A DNA stretch of 64,000 nucleotides from Pseudonocardiales bacterium. Lineage in GTDB: Bacteria; Actinomycetota; Actinomycetes; Mycobacteriales; Jatrophihabitantaceae. Position numbers and translations under genes: made by a program. The stretch is taken from NCBI GenBank assembly GCA_030840295.1, contig JAVEET010000030.1, positions 1 to 64,000 of the forward strand, in the 5' to 3' direction. The notes below the pieces were generated by a model. That model saw nothing but the letters and a program-made list of their open reading frames with translations. It did no database searches and was not told the origin of the DNA. This document shows positions 8,353-18,505 of this stretch, in pieces. Within the stretch, counting starts at the first letter, position 1; each line of letters begins with the position of its first letter.

Positions 8353-9155
8353 GCCTCACCACTCGCGCGGTCGGCAGGTTGCTCAACGGCTTTGGGGCGC
8401 AGGCGTACTGGCGCGTCTGGAACCAAATTTGGGCCAGTGGGCAACGGACCGTCGCCGCGAAGCCGTCCGCCGTCAATTGGCGGCCCAGCCAATAGATCGT
8501 GACGCCATGCCCATGCCTGGCCGCCGCCGCTGTTGAAGACCGGGCTACCAAATACGAGCTCACTGCCATGGCTGACGGAATCAAGTGTGTGAGCGACGAC
8601 GAAGGTGTCCAGATCGAGCCGATATGCGCTAGCCAGAAGTTCCTCGAGACCCGCGATCTCTGTGTCAGCCGCATCGTCGAACAGCGAGAATTGAGCTGGG
8701 TTTGGTTGACGCTGGCGAGCGACCCGCTGCTTCGTCGGGCTCTTACGCGGCCAGGGCAGCTCATCGAGCTTGCCAAACGCACAGGAAGCCAGCAGGAAAC
8801 GTCGCCCCTCGACCGCCCAGCCAGGACTACCCGTCAGGTCATCTCGCCGGACAAAGTCGGGAGCGAGGTGTGGCATTGCGTTGACATCCTCCTGCGAGAG
8901 CTCGGCGTACAGGAGATCGAGATGATCCGTCGGAGCGCTGTCTGGCTGCAAGTCGTAGGCCTCGCAGGCGAAGACGCGGTCGAGCCGGTCCCGGAAGAGC
9001 GTGTAGCGGATGTTGCCGAGCAGCGCGGCATCGTGACCGTCAGCCTCGGAGAAGATCTCTAGGGTCCGACCGGCCGCAGCGCGGTAGGCCCAGCGGATAC
9101 CGGCCAGCACGCCGGCCGCCTCCAGCTCTCCGATAACATCCTGCTGTTCATCCAT
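8349..9155 (-). CDS. Unknown protein paired with the XRE-ImmA/IrrE gene
   Basis: About 268 residues, acidic, no transmembrane segment. No family recognised. Visible features are an N-terminal helical region, a proline/basic stretch near 140-160 (RKSPTKQRVARQRQPNPAQF), and a Gly-rich segment (FNSGGGQAWAW). I take the ATG at 9155; a TTG three codons earlier is also possible. The stop overlaps the GTG of the ImmA/IrrE gene, and the 180-bp gap to the DUF499 gene could house a promoter. It could be substrate, toxin or antitoxin of the protease. Confidence 0.6.
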   Translation of the reverse strand: MDEQQDVIGELEAAGVLAGIRWAYRAAAGRTLEIFSEADGHDAALLGNIRYTLFRDRLDRVFACEAYDLQPDSAPTDHLDLLYAELSQEDVNAMPHLAPDFVRRDDLTGSPGWAVEGRRFLLASCAFGKLDELPWPRKSPTKQRVARQRQPNPAQFSLFDDAADTEIAGLEELLASAYRLDLDTFVVAHTLDSVSHGSELVFGSPVFNSGGGQAWAWRHDLLAGPPIDGGRLRGDGPLPTGPNLVPDAPVRLRPKAVEQPADRASGEA

Positions 9156-9345
9156 GTCGCTCAAGCTACACCATTAGCAGCAGATCGCGCCGTAGACTCA
9201 ACCAGTGCGGCGTGTTGGTGTTGGCCCGTAACCCGGGAGGTCGAGTGTCGGAACCGAGCAGCCGATTCCAGCACGCACCCCTAGCCCGATGAGACTGCAC
9301 CTCATGCGGCCGTGACTCCCAGATTTCAGGAGTAGGTCGCCACTG

Positions 9346-12327
9346 TCAGATGTCCTTGGTGGTCGCATTGATGCCTGCCTGGTCCAGTACGGCTTTCAAG
9401 GCTGCAACGACGTCGGTGTCGGCCACCAGTTGCACCGTCGTCTGCAGATAGCTGACCTTGCCCTCGTCAAGTGCCGTGTACAGCGCCTTGAACGTGGTCG
9501 CGAGATCGTCGGCAATTGCCTGGTTGCCAAGCAAGTTTTGGCTCAGCGAGAAGTTGATCTGCTGCTCGTTGGGTGCCGTTGCTGTCGTCGTGCCGCCACT
9601 GCCACTCGTGCCGCCCGTTGACGCCCCGCCACTCGACGTCGTGCTGCCGACCCCACCCGACGTGGGCGAGACCCCAGAGCCTGCTCCATGCGTTCCGCCC
9701 GATCCGTCGACGGGGGGCGGCGGTTCCACATCAGGCTGCGTTGGCTTTGCGAGCCGAAGGCCTGCGCTGGACAGATTGACCTGGGTCGGGCCGGTGACCG
9801 CGACGACCTCACCGGTGCCGTTCACGATCTCAACAAGGCCGTCGCTGACTGCGTCATAGATGGCCTGCTGCAGATCTCTGTCACCGCCGAAGAGGAGCGG
9901 AAGACGTGGTGCGGAATAGAAGGCGGCGCGGATGTCGGACAGTGTTCGCCCATAGTCGTTGTCCCGCAGATTGTGGACGAGACCGCGAGCGCTGAACTGA
10001 CCGCTGTCGAACACCTTGTCCCGCTCGGCAAGGGCCTTCCATACAATCGTGCCATCGAGCGCGGACTTGTGTTCTTCGTCGAAAGTGACCTGGTCGAGGT
10101 AGCGGTCGCCATCTGGGTCGGGCTGCGCCAGGTATGCGACATGCTGATAGGCGCGCTTCAGGTGCTTCTCGAAATTTGCCTTGGCTTCGGCCAGATCCTT
10201 CGTGCCCGTTAACTTCAGTTCCGCATCGTTCTGTACCTCGGGCGCTTCAAGTGCCTTTTGCCGGGCGAGCAGTTCGATCGCCATCGTGCGGGCAAGCGCC
10301 CGGCGTTGAGTATTGACAACAGCGAAGACCGCGCTCGAAGCCCACTGCACCGGCATCTGCCCGGTCCCAGTGCCGAGACCCATCGCTGCGGTGAGCGCTT
10401 CGAGCGTGCCCTCCTCCATGCCATTGCGCAGACTGAACTGCGCTGGGTCCAGCACGATCAGCCGCGTGGTGTGAGCGGTGTCGATGCCAGCAGTCGATAA
10501 GACGTCGGTAGCCGATCGATCGAGTTCAGCCCGTACGAACTTCCGCTCGCGGAATGGGCCAGTGCTTGCGAGTCGCTCGGCGGTCTCAGCGATGATCGCG
10601 TCACGTTCGGTCTCGGTGATCGTACGGCGGATGTTGTTTACCAACATCCGATGGGTCAGACGGGTCGACAGGAAGTAGCGGGCGGGCTTGTTATTACCCT
10701 GCCCCGGAATGATCTCGATCGCAGACAAGCCACGATCGGGGTGGACTAATGCCTCAACGACCTCATCTGCGTCCGTGATCGTGTAGCTGCTGTCCGGAAC
10801 GCTCGTCGCGGCCTTGACCTCGGGCGCACTCGCACCGCGACCACGCCCTGGCCGGAGTGTGCCAACGATGCTAGCCAGGAACACATATGTAGCAGCTCGC
10901 TCAGCAGCGCGAGGGTTCGACGAGGTCCAGATCAGGGGCTGACGCTGAAGGTCCTGCGACCGCGCCGTACCCCTGGTGCCGTCGTTGTTAACGATCTCAA
11001 TCTCGGCCAAGCTACGGTAGTTAGCGATCGTGCGATCGTCCTCGACCAGGCCTGAGCCGAGCAGCGCCTCGCGAACAGCAGACTCGCTCAATGGCAGATC
11101 ACCCGGACCGATAAGCGCCGGCACCCATTCTCCTGCCTTGCCCCGCTGCTGCTGCGCGAAGACCGTGGCGGCGAAGATCCGGATTGTCGAACGAACGCGC
11201 TGGAACCCTGTGACCTGGCTCCATTCTTCCTTCGCCATCGCCATGAGCATCGGGTGGAAGGGATAGCACGCAGTCACTTCCTCATTCCACCGCTGCCGCC
11301 AGTCTGCCGAGATCGAATCCCAGACGTTCTTCGACCAGGTCTTGTCGCTGAGCACAGCTTGAAATTGGTTAGCGGTTGCAGCGAGTACCTCAGCAGCCGG
11401 GTCTGAGTCGAACAGCCGCCGGCGCAGAATGCTCGCGAAGTCAGACACCTCGGTCACCGTTGCTGGTAGGCCATTCCGCTCAAGCAGCGTGTTGAGATCG
11501 TCTCTGCGATCCCTCGCGGCAGCCGAGAGCGAAGTCTTGTCGACGTCAGAGGCGATCATGACTGCAAGCAGCGCAACGTTGGGAACGTCGTTAACCACGT
11601 CCAGCAGCGCCCGCAGGAACGCCATGTCCTGGGCCGCGAGGTCCGGTTTGTTCGCGCCGTCCAAGCCGTTGCCGACGTAGTCGAGCACCTCATCCACGAT
11701 TACGAGAACCGGACGGTTGATCGCCTTGATGGCCTCTGCGATCTTGCTCTTGTCGTTCCAATACGGTAGGTACCGCTCGTACAGCGAGTAGTCCTTCGAG
11801 AACAGGCGCCAGAGGAACCGCTCGTACAGGCTGACAGCCGGTCCGTCATATTGCTGCACCCCTGCGCCGGGGGTCATGTTGTCGCAAGGCAAGACAACGA
11901 CATGGGGGCGGTTCAGATCGGGTGGGAGGTCCGTGCCCGTCCGTGCCTTCGCCTGTTTGGCAACCTGCTGCCCAAGCTCAGTCGTGAACAGTGCCTCGGG
12001 GTGCGCAGCCAGATGGAACGCACCGATGCAGGCGTGCGACTTGCCGCCACCCATGCCTTGGTCAAGCCGGGTCACAGAGCGGGCCTTGAGGTAGTCATCC
12101 CCTGCGCCGATGCGAACTGCGATCTCGGTCAGCAGGTCCACCAAGCGGTCGGTGGGATGGGTGATCTCGCCGTAGTACGCAGCGTCCGCGTACGGCGGAC
12201 GGTCCGATCCGGTGCCATACACAGCCTGAAAGAGCGACATCTGGACGTCATCGATTTGGCCCGAGGCATTGATGATCTCCTGCCGGATCTTCAGCGCCTT
12301 CCACCATGGTGTGACCTCGACGGCCAT
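9346..12327 (-). CDS. DUF499-type AAA ATPase of the defence operon
   Basis: 993 residues. Starts WWKALKIRQEI, then a P-loop GMGGGKSH at 91-98 and a Walker B VLVIVDEVLDY near 206-216, as in the DUF499 family of large ATPases found next to DUF1156 methylases in defence islands. A Gly/Ser/Thr-rich flexible linker of about 60 residues (roughly 865-925) separates a short C-terminal domain. The ATG at 12327 has GAGGA upstream and lies 40 bp after the methylase stop. Likely a cytoplasmic ATP-driven component working with the methylase and SNF2 helicase; its exact biochemical role is not known to me. Confidence 0.85.
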   Translation of the reverse strand: MAVEVTPWWKALKIRQEIINASGQIDDVQMSLFQAVYGTGSDRPPYADAAYYGEITHPTDRLVDLLTEIAVRIGAGDDYLKARSVTRLDQGMGGGKSHACIGAFHLAAHPEALFTTELGQQVAKQAKARTGTDLPPDLNRPHVVVLPCDNMTPGAGVQQYDGPAVSLYERFLWRLFSKDYSLYERYLPYWNDKSKIAEAIKAINRPVLVIVDEVLDYVGNGLDGANKPDLAAQDMAFLRALLDVVNDVPNVALLAVMIASDVDKTSLSAAARDRRDDLNTLLERNGLPATVTEVSDFASILRRRLFDSDPAAEVLAATANQFQAVLSDKTWSKNVWDSISADWRQRWNEEVTACYPFHPMLMAMAKEEWSQVTGFQRVRSTIRIFAATVFAQQQRGKAGEWVPALIGPGDLPLSESAVREALLGSGLVEDDRTIANYRSLAEIEIVNNDGTRGTARSQDLQRQPLIWTSSNPRAAERAATYVFLASIVGTLRPGRGRGASAPEVKAATSVPDSSYTITDADEVVEALVHPDRGLSAIEIIPGQGNNKPARYFLSTRLTHRMLVNNIRRTITETERDAIIAETAERLASTGPFRERKFVRAELDRSATDVLSTAGIDTAHTTRLIVLDPAQFSLRNGMEEGTLEALTAAMGLGTGTGQMPVQWASSAVFAVVNTQRRALARTMAIELLARQKALEAPEVQNDAELKLTGTKDLAEAKANFEKHLKRAYQHVAYLAQPDPDGDRYLDQVTFDEEHKSALDGTIVWKALAERDKVFDSGQFSARGLVHNLRDNDYGRTLSDIRAAFYSAPRLPLLFGGDRDLQQAIYDAVSDGLVEIVNGTGEVVAVTGPTQVNLSSAGLRLAKPTQPDVEPPPPVDGSGGTHGAGSGVSPTSGGVGSTTSSGGASTGGTSGSGGTTTATAPNEQQINFSLSQNLLGNQAIADDLATTFKALYTALDEGKVSYLQTTVQLVADTDVVAALKAVLDQAGINATTKDI

Positions 12328-12367
12328 GGAGTCCTCGTTTCAGTCAGTGTCGAACGGGTGATCCGGG

Positions 12368-15118
12368 TCAGAGCAATCTGAGTTGCGCGTCCTCAAGCCG
12401 CTGTTTCTTGTCTGTAATCACTTCGTTGGTCGCAATCGCCGAGGCAGCGTTTGAGATGCCATCCCTAGTTCGCAACACTCGGGTGAAGGCGATGGCGTCA
12501 GGGTCGGAGTCAGGAAGCCGATCGGCGAGGAACTTCACCGCTGCCCATAGATAGGTGTCGTCTGCACCACGACCAGATGCGGCCAGGACTTCACCCATGG
12601 CTGTCATACCTTCTTCGGACGCAGCTGCTAGGACCAGCGCAACGTCGATCACAGGTGAGTCTGCAGTCACCCGCCCGCGGAAGCTCCGCGCATGGACGAA
12701 AGCAACACCCTTGTCCGCGTCCGGCACAAGATCGCGGACGTCGGCGGAGTCCATTGATGAAGCCAACGCCTGCCAGCGCAGCTCTGACTTCGGCTGGATC
12801 TGGCGTCCATAAAGCCGCACCCACCAAAGAGCAAAGCGCGTCCTTGCATCGAACGTTTCCAACGGATGGTGGTCAACCTCAACCGCCATCGCCTCTTGCA
12901 CAGCAGCGCGCGCCAGCGGCAAGAATGTATATATGTCAACGGGTTCGCCGCGAGAATCGAGGACGGCATCGTAGCGACCGGCCACCTCCATGGCCGGACC
13001 AGCTGCAGCCATGAGCATGTCCGCAGGTGCCAGTCCCCATCGCTCCCAGTCTGAGTAGCGGCGCTTGATTTCGTTCTTGATCTCTGTCTCGACAGCACCC
13101 TTGCGACCGGATGGACGAGTGGCCGGAGCAGGACGACAGGCCATGGTCAGAGTCGTCTGAATATTGGCCTTACCCTGCTGTCCGCCGGATTCAGTGCTCG
13201 CCGGCCAGGAGGCGGTCATGACGAGCCCAGCGGTACTCATTGACGTTAGAAGTCGTTGCCAAACTTCAGGCTCCCCATGACCAAAGACAATGGTCACGAC
13301 ACCATCGGGGCGGACGACACGGCGCATCTCTGCGAAGGCTTGGGCAATCTTTGTATCGTAGTGCTCGCGGGTTCGATGCTCCGTGTACTCAGATTTGGAG
13401 AGGCCCCGGGTTCGTTTGACGATTATTTCTTCTATTTTCTCTTGCGCCCCTGTCGGATCGGCCGTCACGAGAAGATCCGGCCACGCCGTGCCGAGCGCGC
13501 GCTTGATCCACGAGTAGAAAAGATCGGAGGAGTCAGCGTAAGCGATCATTTCATCGTATGGCGGGTCCGTAACCACAACGTCGACGCTGCAATCACGCAT
13601 TGAAAGCGCGGTCGCTGTCCCTCTTTCAACGATTCCCGGCAAACCGGCGCGCTCCGGCATGAGATCACGCAGGGTGCTTATGGAGCTCTTCTGGACAGAT
13701 CCCCAAGTACCTGGGCCGTCACCTATGCCAGCCTCGAAGAAGTCGTAAGAGAACGCAAGTGATCCCTCATTGACGAAGATCCCGGCAATCTCGACCGTGC
13801 CTTTCGATCTCGCTCTGAGCCAAGCGCCACGGGTGCTGTATCTCAGCATTCGCACCATGTTCGCTGCCGCATAGGCGGTCAGGGCTCTCCGATACTCAAG
13901 CGACACCCCTAAGTCCTTCAACTCGCGGTCAATATCATTGATCGTTCGACAGATGACGATGAAGCTGAGACTCTGCCGATCGCACATGAAGTCGCCGAAT
14001 GTTCGAGCGCCGTATATGACAGGTCCGATGATGTTGTTGTTGCCTGGGGCGATCAACTCGTCCGGGACAGCGGGAAGCACTGGGTTGAACTTGGGCTCGT
14101 CGGCAAGCCGTTTGCCCGCATCAAACACTGCATCGGCCTCTTCTGGAGTCGGAGTCCGAAACCTTTTCCCTCCATCCGGACTCGGCTCAGCAACGACGAG
14201 CAGCGCGTCTTCCCCTAGGCCGTCATTCGTCATTCTGCGATGCACTTCGAGCGAGTGCACGTGAGAACAATATATGCAGATGGCCGACTTACCGGGGATC
14301 TTTCGGCCACCCTCACCCAGAGCGTTGACGAGCGTCGCAGACCGCTCGGGCTGCCCGTCGTGAACGACAACCTTGTATGTGCCCGCGACTCGATCCGGTT
14401 CGAAATAGAACGACTGTCCAGGGTCGGACTGTGCGATCCCGCGGACTCTGCGCGTAGATGGTGACCGTAGATCCAGTTTGCCGACCAGGGGGAATCTACG
14501 GCCGCACTCCTGACAAGGGAGGGTCACCGCCCACAGGTACCCCCAAGGCTGCACACCCTTTACTGGAGGAAAAAGATCCTGCATCACCGCGACATGGCGG
14601 CGACCAATCTCTTCCAGAACGGACTCGACGTCAACCAGTAGTCGCAAGCGAGCATCGGTCGTGTCGACTCTTGCGTAGGGAAGTTCAGGCTCCGATGTCC
14701 AGTCGCGGAACGGATAGTCGATGAGGAGGTGACTTGCCAGCACGGCGACAGGTGAATAATCGAGGGCTTCCGAGCGAATGCCCAGTCTCGCTGCCTCGAG
14801 AGGAATCATTCCGCGGCCTGAGAATGGATCGAGAACCGAAGGGTCTGCGCCGTTAGCGTGCAGTTCGCGACGAAGCGCCGTCCACCCCGCGTAGCGACCG
14901 GTCAACGCGTCGATCACGATCGACTGCAGCCGCTCCCGCTCCGCGTCCTCGTCTGGCCACGGCAGTAAGGAGCAGATCAACGCCGCCTTCGCTTGGACCG
15001 TCGGCCTAGCGGCAAACCACGTAAACAGGCCCCGCTCGCTGTTACCGCTTCCCCAGCCCGCGGTGCTGTTGGCAGAGACCTCGGAACATGGGAACCAACG
15101 CTCGATTAGACGCGTCAT
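12368..15118 (-). CDS. DUF1156-type DNA methyltransferase
   Basis: 916 residues. The N-terminus resembles the DUF1156 domain; the SAM-binding motif DPFSGRG is at 97-103; a zinc-ribbon-like insertion has CQECG near 205 and CIYC near 275; the catalytic motif DPPY is near 518, followed by VVRPDGVVTIVFGHGEPEVW. These identify an amino-methyltransferase making N6-methyladenine or N4-methylcytosine in DNA. The ATG overlaps the TGA of the SNF2 gene (ATGA), so the two are co-translated. In this operon it would mark host DNA, or take part in sensing phage DNA modification. The target sequence cannot be read from the gene. Confidence 0.9.
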   Translation of the reverse strand: MTRLIERWFPCSEVSANSTAGWGSGNSERGLFTWFAARPTVQAKAALICSLLPWPDEDAERERLQSIVIDALTGRYAGWTALRRELHANGADPSVLDPFSGRGMIPLEAARLGIRSEALDYSPVAVLASHLLIDYPFRDWTSEPELPYARVDTTDARLRLLVDVESVLEEIGRRHVAVMQDLFPPVKGVQPWGYLWAVTLPCQECGRRFPLVGKLDLRSPSTRRVRGIAQSDPGQSFYFEPDRVAGTYKVVVHDGQPERSATLVNALGEGGRKIPGKSAICIYCSHVHSLEVHRRMTNDGLGEDALLVVAEPSPDGGKRFRTPTPEEADAVFDAGKRLADEPKFNPVLPAVPDELIAPGNNNIIGPVIYGARTFGDFMCDRQSLSFIVICRTINDIDRELKDLGVSLEYRRALTAYAAANMVRMLRYSTRGAWLRARSKGTVEIAGIFVNEGSLAFSYDFFEAGIGDGPGTWGSVQKSSISTLRDLMPERAGLPGIVERGTATALSMRDCSVDVVVTDPPYDEMIAYADSSDLFYSWIKRALGTAWPDLLVTADPTGAQEKIEEIIVKRTRGLSKSEYTEHRTREHYDTKIAQAFAEMRRVVRPDGVVTIVFGHGEPEVWQRLLTSMSTAGLVMTASWPASTESGGQQGKANIQTTLTMACRPAPATRPSGRKGAVETEIKNEIKRRYSDWERWGLAPADMLMAAAGPAMEVAGRYDAVLDSRGEPVDIYTFLPLARAAVQEAMAVEVDHHPLETFDARTRFALWWVRLYGRQIQPKSELRWQALASSMDSADVRDLVPDADKGVAFVHARSFRGRVTADSPVIDVALVLAAASEEGMTAMGEVLAASGRGADDTYLWAAVKFLADRLPDSDPDAIAFTRVLRTRDGISNAASAIATNEVITDKKQRLEDAQLRLL

Positions 15119-18100
15119 GCAGCACTCCCCGGAGCGTTCTTCAAGCTGCTCCCCGGCACTCTGAAGATCGCGTCACCGATCATGTCTCCACGGAACAGTG
15201 CAGCCGGATTCTCGTAGGCCCCGAAGAACCGTCCGATCCCGTCGGTGCATTGATCGATTACATACAGCCAGTAGTCCTTGCCATGCTGGGTGGCGATAAG
15301 AACCTCGTTGCCCGTCATGCGAACGCCGTCGCTGGCCGCATCCCCCGCAACGCCCTTCACTTCGATGTGTCGGACTTGATTGTGTCGCCGGGCATCCAGG
15401 TCGTAACCGCGACCTTCAGTGTGGACGTCCTCAACTGACCAGCCGTCTGACTCCAGGAACTGCTGCACGTGTCTCATCGCAGTCCATTCCGAACTGGCCT
15501 GCGCTTCAGTCTCGGGCGTGGCCGCTGGGAAAACGCGCAGGCGCCCGACCAGCTTTGGCTCCGTGAGCTGTACCTGGACGAGTTTTTCCAGCTGATCAAG
15601 TCTGATGGCCGTTTGCGTCTTCAGATGGTTGCGCAGGGTGATGCGTTCATCCTTGTTCTTGATCGTGTCGGTCAACGTGATCGGCAAGTTGTTGAGATCC
15701 TTGCGAGCTTGGGCGAACCAGTCACTCCGGACTCGTCGATGTTCGGCCACGGTGTTGTCGGCAACTTGGTGTGCCGCCGCTTCGGCTGCGCTGTGCCGGG
15801 CTGGGTGCAACGAGGTTCCTGCGTGAGCGGTAGGCACAAGGTTGGCGAGCGTCTCCCATCGAATCGCTCGAGAACTACCCGAGTCATCGACCTTCACGAG
15901 GGTTGCCCATGCACTCGCTCGCTTGCCGTCCGACTCGGTCATTCTCGCCTCGTAGGCGTAGAGGTCGTAGGGCGTGAGACTGGTCGGATCGTCAGCGGCT
16001 GCCGACTGGTGGAGGTCACCCGATAGCTCGCGGAGGGACTGGTAGATCAGGTCGGTAAAGGCCGGCTCGCCAGGACCGAGCGTGATCATGCCCGCGGTGT
16101 CGACGCTCCCAGCACTATCGCGGATGGCATCACCACTTGTAGCAACGACAGCCTCTGTACCGCCGCCGAGTGAGAGCGGAAGGTGCCCCTCTACGACGCT
16201 CAGCCGTCGGAATCCTGGACCCGCAGCCGTCGATTGCGCGGTGAGCAGGTGCGCAGCGCCGAGGCGGTCGAGGTAGGACTCGACGATCGCTGGATTGATT
16301 CGCGCGAAGAGGTCGCGCTGCAGCAGCGTCAGCGCCGCGACGGCGTCGACCTGGCTCGCAAGCCGCCGCTCAGTTTCTTGTACCTGCCGGGCAGCCCTGG
16401 TCAGCTCATGGGACTGCACGGCCTGAGCGGCCGCGATCGCTGCCTGCTTCTTGCCCTCGTCGTTGCCGTACAGATCAGTGAGCCACTTCTCGTAATCCAC
16501 GCCCGTGATCTCGGCAACGGCCGACAGACTGTCGAACATCTGACCTCGAAGCTCGTTGGCCGCGCTCACGAAGTTGTCGAGCAAAACGAACAAGGTGTCG
16601 CCCTCGCGGGTATCGGTCGCCACGAGGTTATAGAGGAAGACATCGCGGTCCTGACCAACGCGGTGGATGCGTCCCATGCGCTGTTCGAGGCGGACAAGCG
16701 ACCAAGGGATGTCGTAGTTAACGAGAACATGAGCCGCCTGCAAGTCGATGCCCTCGTTGCCGGCATCAGTCGTCACGATGATTTGAAACTCGCCACGCAT
16801 GAACGCGAAGCGGACCTCATCGCGCTCCGTGTGATTCTGGCGTCCGGAGTACAGACGCGCGGTGTAGCCGGCGGTCCGCAAGCGCTTGGCTATCCACTCG
16901 GCCGAGTCGGCGTACTCGGTAAAGACGACTGCCTGCTCGCTGCCGCCGGGCTCGACACCGTTCTTGCTCAGACAGCTATCCGTCAGCCGCTTCCACTTGG
17001 ACGGCTGCCAGGCACTGTCCTTGATGGTCGCCAGAATCTGGTCGATCAGGCTCTTGATCGCCGAACGCTCGGCTCGGGATGCGGTCGAGCCCGCATAGAC
17101 GACTTTGGCCTCGTCGGCTTCGCTCTCGTCTCCCTGGTATTCGCGGTCCGCCTGCAGTGCGGCTTCGGCTTCGCTCTTCTCTCCCATGTGCTCCTGGCGG
17201 CGTCGAAGCGTCTCCGCCAAGGCCCAGAGGCTGGACGCGGCACGCTTGCCGTAGACCATGCGAGCCAGCGGCTGGGCCACCGGTGGGAAGTACTGGTCAA
17301 CCATGTCCAGGGCGGCCTGGTAGTAGCCGAACTCAGTCGTCGATAGCGGGACGCGGTAGTTCTTGGCAGTCCGTCCCTTGAAGAGCCGGGTCTTGCCGTC
17401 GTAATCGACCAAGTCCTCTTTCATGCGACGGAGGAAGTGGGTCGGACCCGGCCTGAGCGGTGGCAATGAGATGTTGGGATCGCCACCCGGGTCTGGGTAG
17501 ATGGCAGGGTCGACGAGATGCAGCAGATGACGGAACAGCCACTCTTTGCCCCTGTGGGGCGTAGCCGTCATGAGCAAGGCGCGAGGCGTGTTCGTGGCAA
17601 GCAACCGACCGACCTGGTGGAAGCTCGTGGCGGTCGGCGTCAGGCGATGCGCCTCGTCGAAAATCACGAGATCCCACCCAGCCCGGTCCGGGCGGATGGC
17701 ATCCTGCACGGCCGGATTCACTGCGGCCAGTTCGAGCGACACAACCCAGAGGTCGTGGTTGCCGACCGCTTCCTCCCGGACCGTGTTGGCCGTCAGCTGA
17801 CGGAGGCCACCGCCGAGGAAGCGCCCGAAGTCGGCGACCCACTTCGATGTCAGGTTGGCCGGACAGACGACGAGTGCGCGCTGGACCAACCCCAGCCGCT
17901 GCATCTCGCGGAGGTACAGCCCGGCCATGATCGTCTTACCCGTGCCAGGCTCGTCTGCGAGGAGAAACCGCAAGAGTGGCTGTGGCAGCATGGCGCCGTA
18001 GACAGCAGTCGTTTGGTGGGCGTAGGGCCGAAGCTGCGTCGAGGCGATGGCGCTGGACTCGGCGTTCGTCGCCGCCGCAGCCATCCACAGCGTCCACATG

Positions 18101-18321
18101 CCAGCGAGCACCCGTGCTGAGTCGGCACCCCCGTCAGCCTCAATCGTGCTGACCAGATGCAGCTCTGACGCGGCAAGCGTCACCTCATGCATCCCGCCCT
18201 GGTCATCCAGGAGGAACAACGTCCAGCCAAGGTCGTCATCGAGCGGCATGGCAGCACGGACCACGGCGAGGTCCGGAATGCCCGTAATTCGGACACGAAC
18301 CCGTGCGCCCTTGCTGTACAC
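15115..18321 (-). CDS. SNF2-family helicase with DUF3883-like C-terminal domain
   Basis: 1068 residues. Walker A DEPGTGKT at 123-130, DEAH near 226, motif LLMTATPHRG, and the C-terminal helicase motif RMGRIHRVGQ typical of SNF2/HepA-type ATPases. The last 100 residues (GYDLDARR, HIEVKG, then NEVLIATQHGKDYWLYV) match the DUF3883 nuclease-like fold, where D...ExK could be catalytic (HIEVKG contains E-x-K). First gene of the leftward operon; overlaps the methylase. It would translocate on DNA using ATP, possibly bringing the C-terminal domain to foreign DNA. Alternative in-frame starts downstream of 18321 are possible. Confidence 0.9.
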   Translation of the reverse strand: MYSKGARVRVRITGIPDLAVVRAAMPLDDDLGWTLFLLDDQGGMHEVTLAASELHLVSTIEADGGADSARVLAGMWTLWMAAAATNAESSAIASTQLRPYAHQTTAVYGAMLPQPLLRFLLADEPGTGKTIMAGLYLREMQRLGLVQRALVVCPANLTSKWVADFGRFLGGGLRQLTANTVREEAVGNHDLWVVSLELAAVNPAVQDAIRPDRAGWDLVIFDEAHRLTPTATSFHQVGRLLATNTPRALLMTATPHRGKEWLFRHLLHLVDPAIYPDPGGDPNISLPPLRPGPTHFLRRMKEDLVDYDGKTRLFKGRTAKNYRVPLSTTEFGYYQAALDMVDQYFPPVAQPLARMVYGKRAASSLWALAETLRRRQEHMGEKSEAEAALQADREYQGDESEADEAKVVYAGSTASRAERSAIKSLIDQILATIKDSAWQPSKWKRLTDSCLSKNGVEPGGSEQAVVFTEYADSAEWIAKRLRTAGYTARLYSGRQNHTERDEVRFAFMRGEFQIIVTTDAGNEGIDLQAAHVLVNYDIPWSLVRLEQRMGRIHRVGQDRDVFLYNLVATDTREGDTLFVLLDNFVSAANELRGQMFDSLSAVAEITGVDYEKWLTDLYGNDEGKKQAAIAAAQAVQSHELTRAARQVQETERRLASQVDAVAALTLLQRDLFARINPAIVESYLDRLGAAHLLTAQSTAAGPGFRRLSVVEGHLPLSLGGGTEAVVATSGDAIRDSAGSVDTAGMITLGPGEPAFTDLIYQSLRELSGDLHQSAAADDPTSLTPYDLYAYEARMTESDGKRASAWATLVKVDDSGSSRAIRWETLANLVPTAHAGTSLHPARHSAAEAAAHQVADNTVAEHRRVRSDWFAQARKDLNNLPITLTDTIKNKDERITLRNHLKTQTAIRLDQLEKLVQVQLTEPKLVGRLRVFPAATPETEAQASSEWTAMRHVQQFLESDGWSVEDVHTEGRGYDLDARRHNQVRHIEVKGVAGDAASDGVRMTGNEVLIATQHGKDYWLYVIDQCTDGIGRFFGAYENPAALFRGDMIGDAIFRVPGSSLKNAPGSAA

Positions 18322-18505
18322 GTTCCTCCCAACGGTGATCAGACCGTCCTAAAGTAACCGCCGCCTCACGCCTGCGCCGAATGGCGCGCGAGAAGCTCCA
18401 GATCACGCGAGGCTGACACGACCCCATGATCATGCCTGTGTGGCTGTGCGGAGGTCTCGGCGCGGTGTCTCACAACGCTCAAGACGGAACGGGCATTATG
18501 CGCCA

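Noticed and set aside
16183-17346. Long open frame (387 codons) on the plus strand
   Set aside because: It is the antisense shadow of the SNF2 helicase gene, with no recognisable domain or SD.
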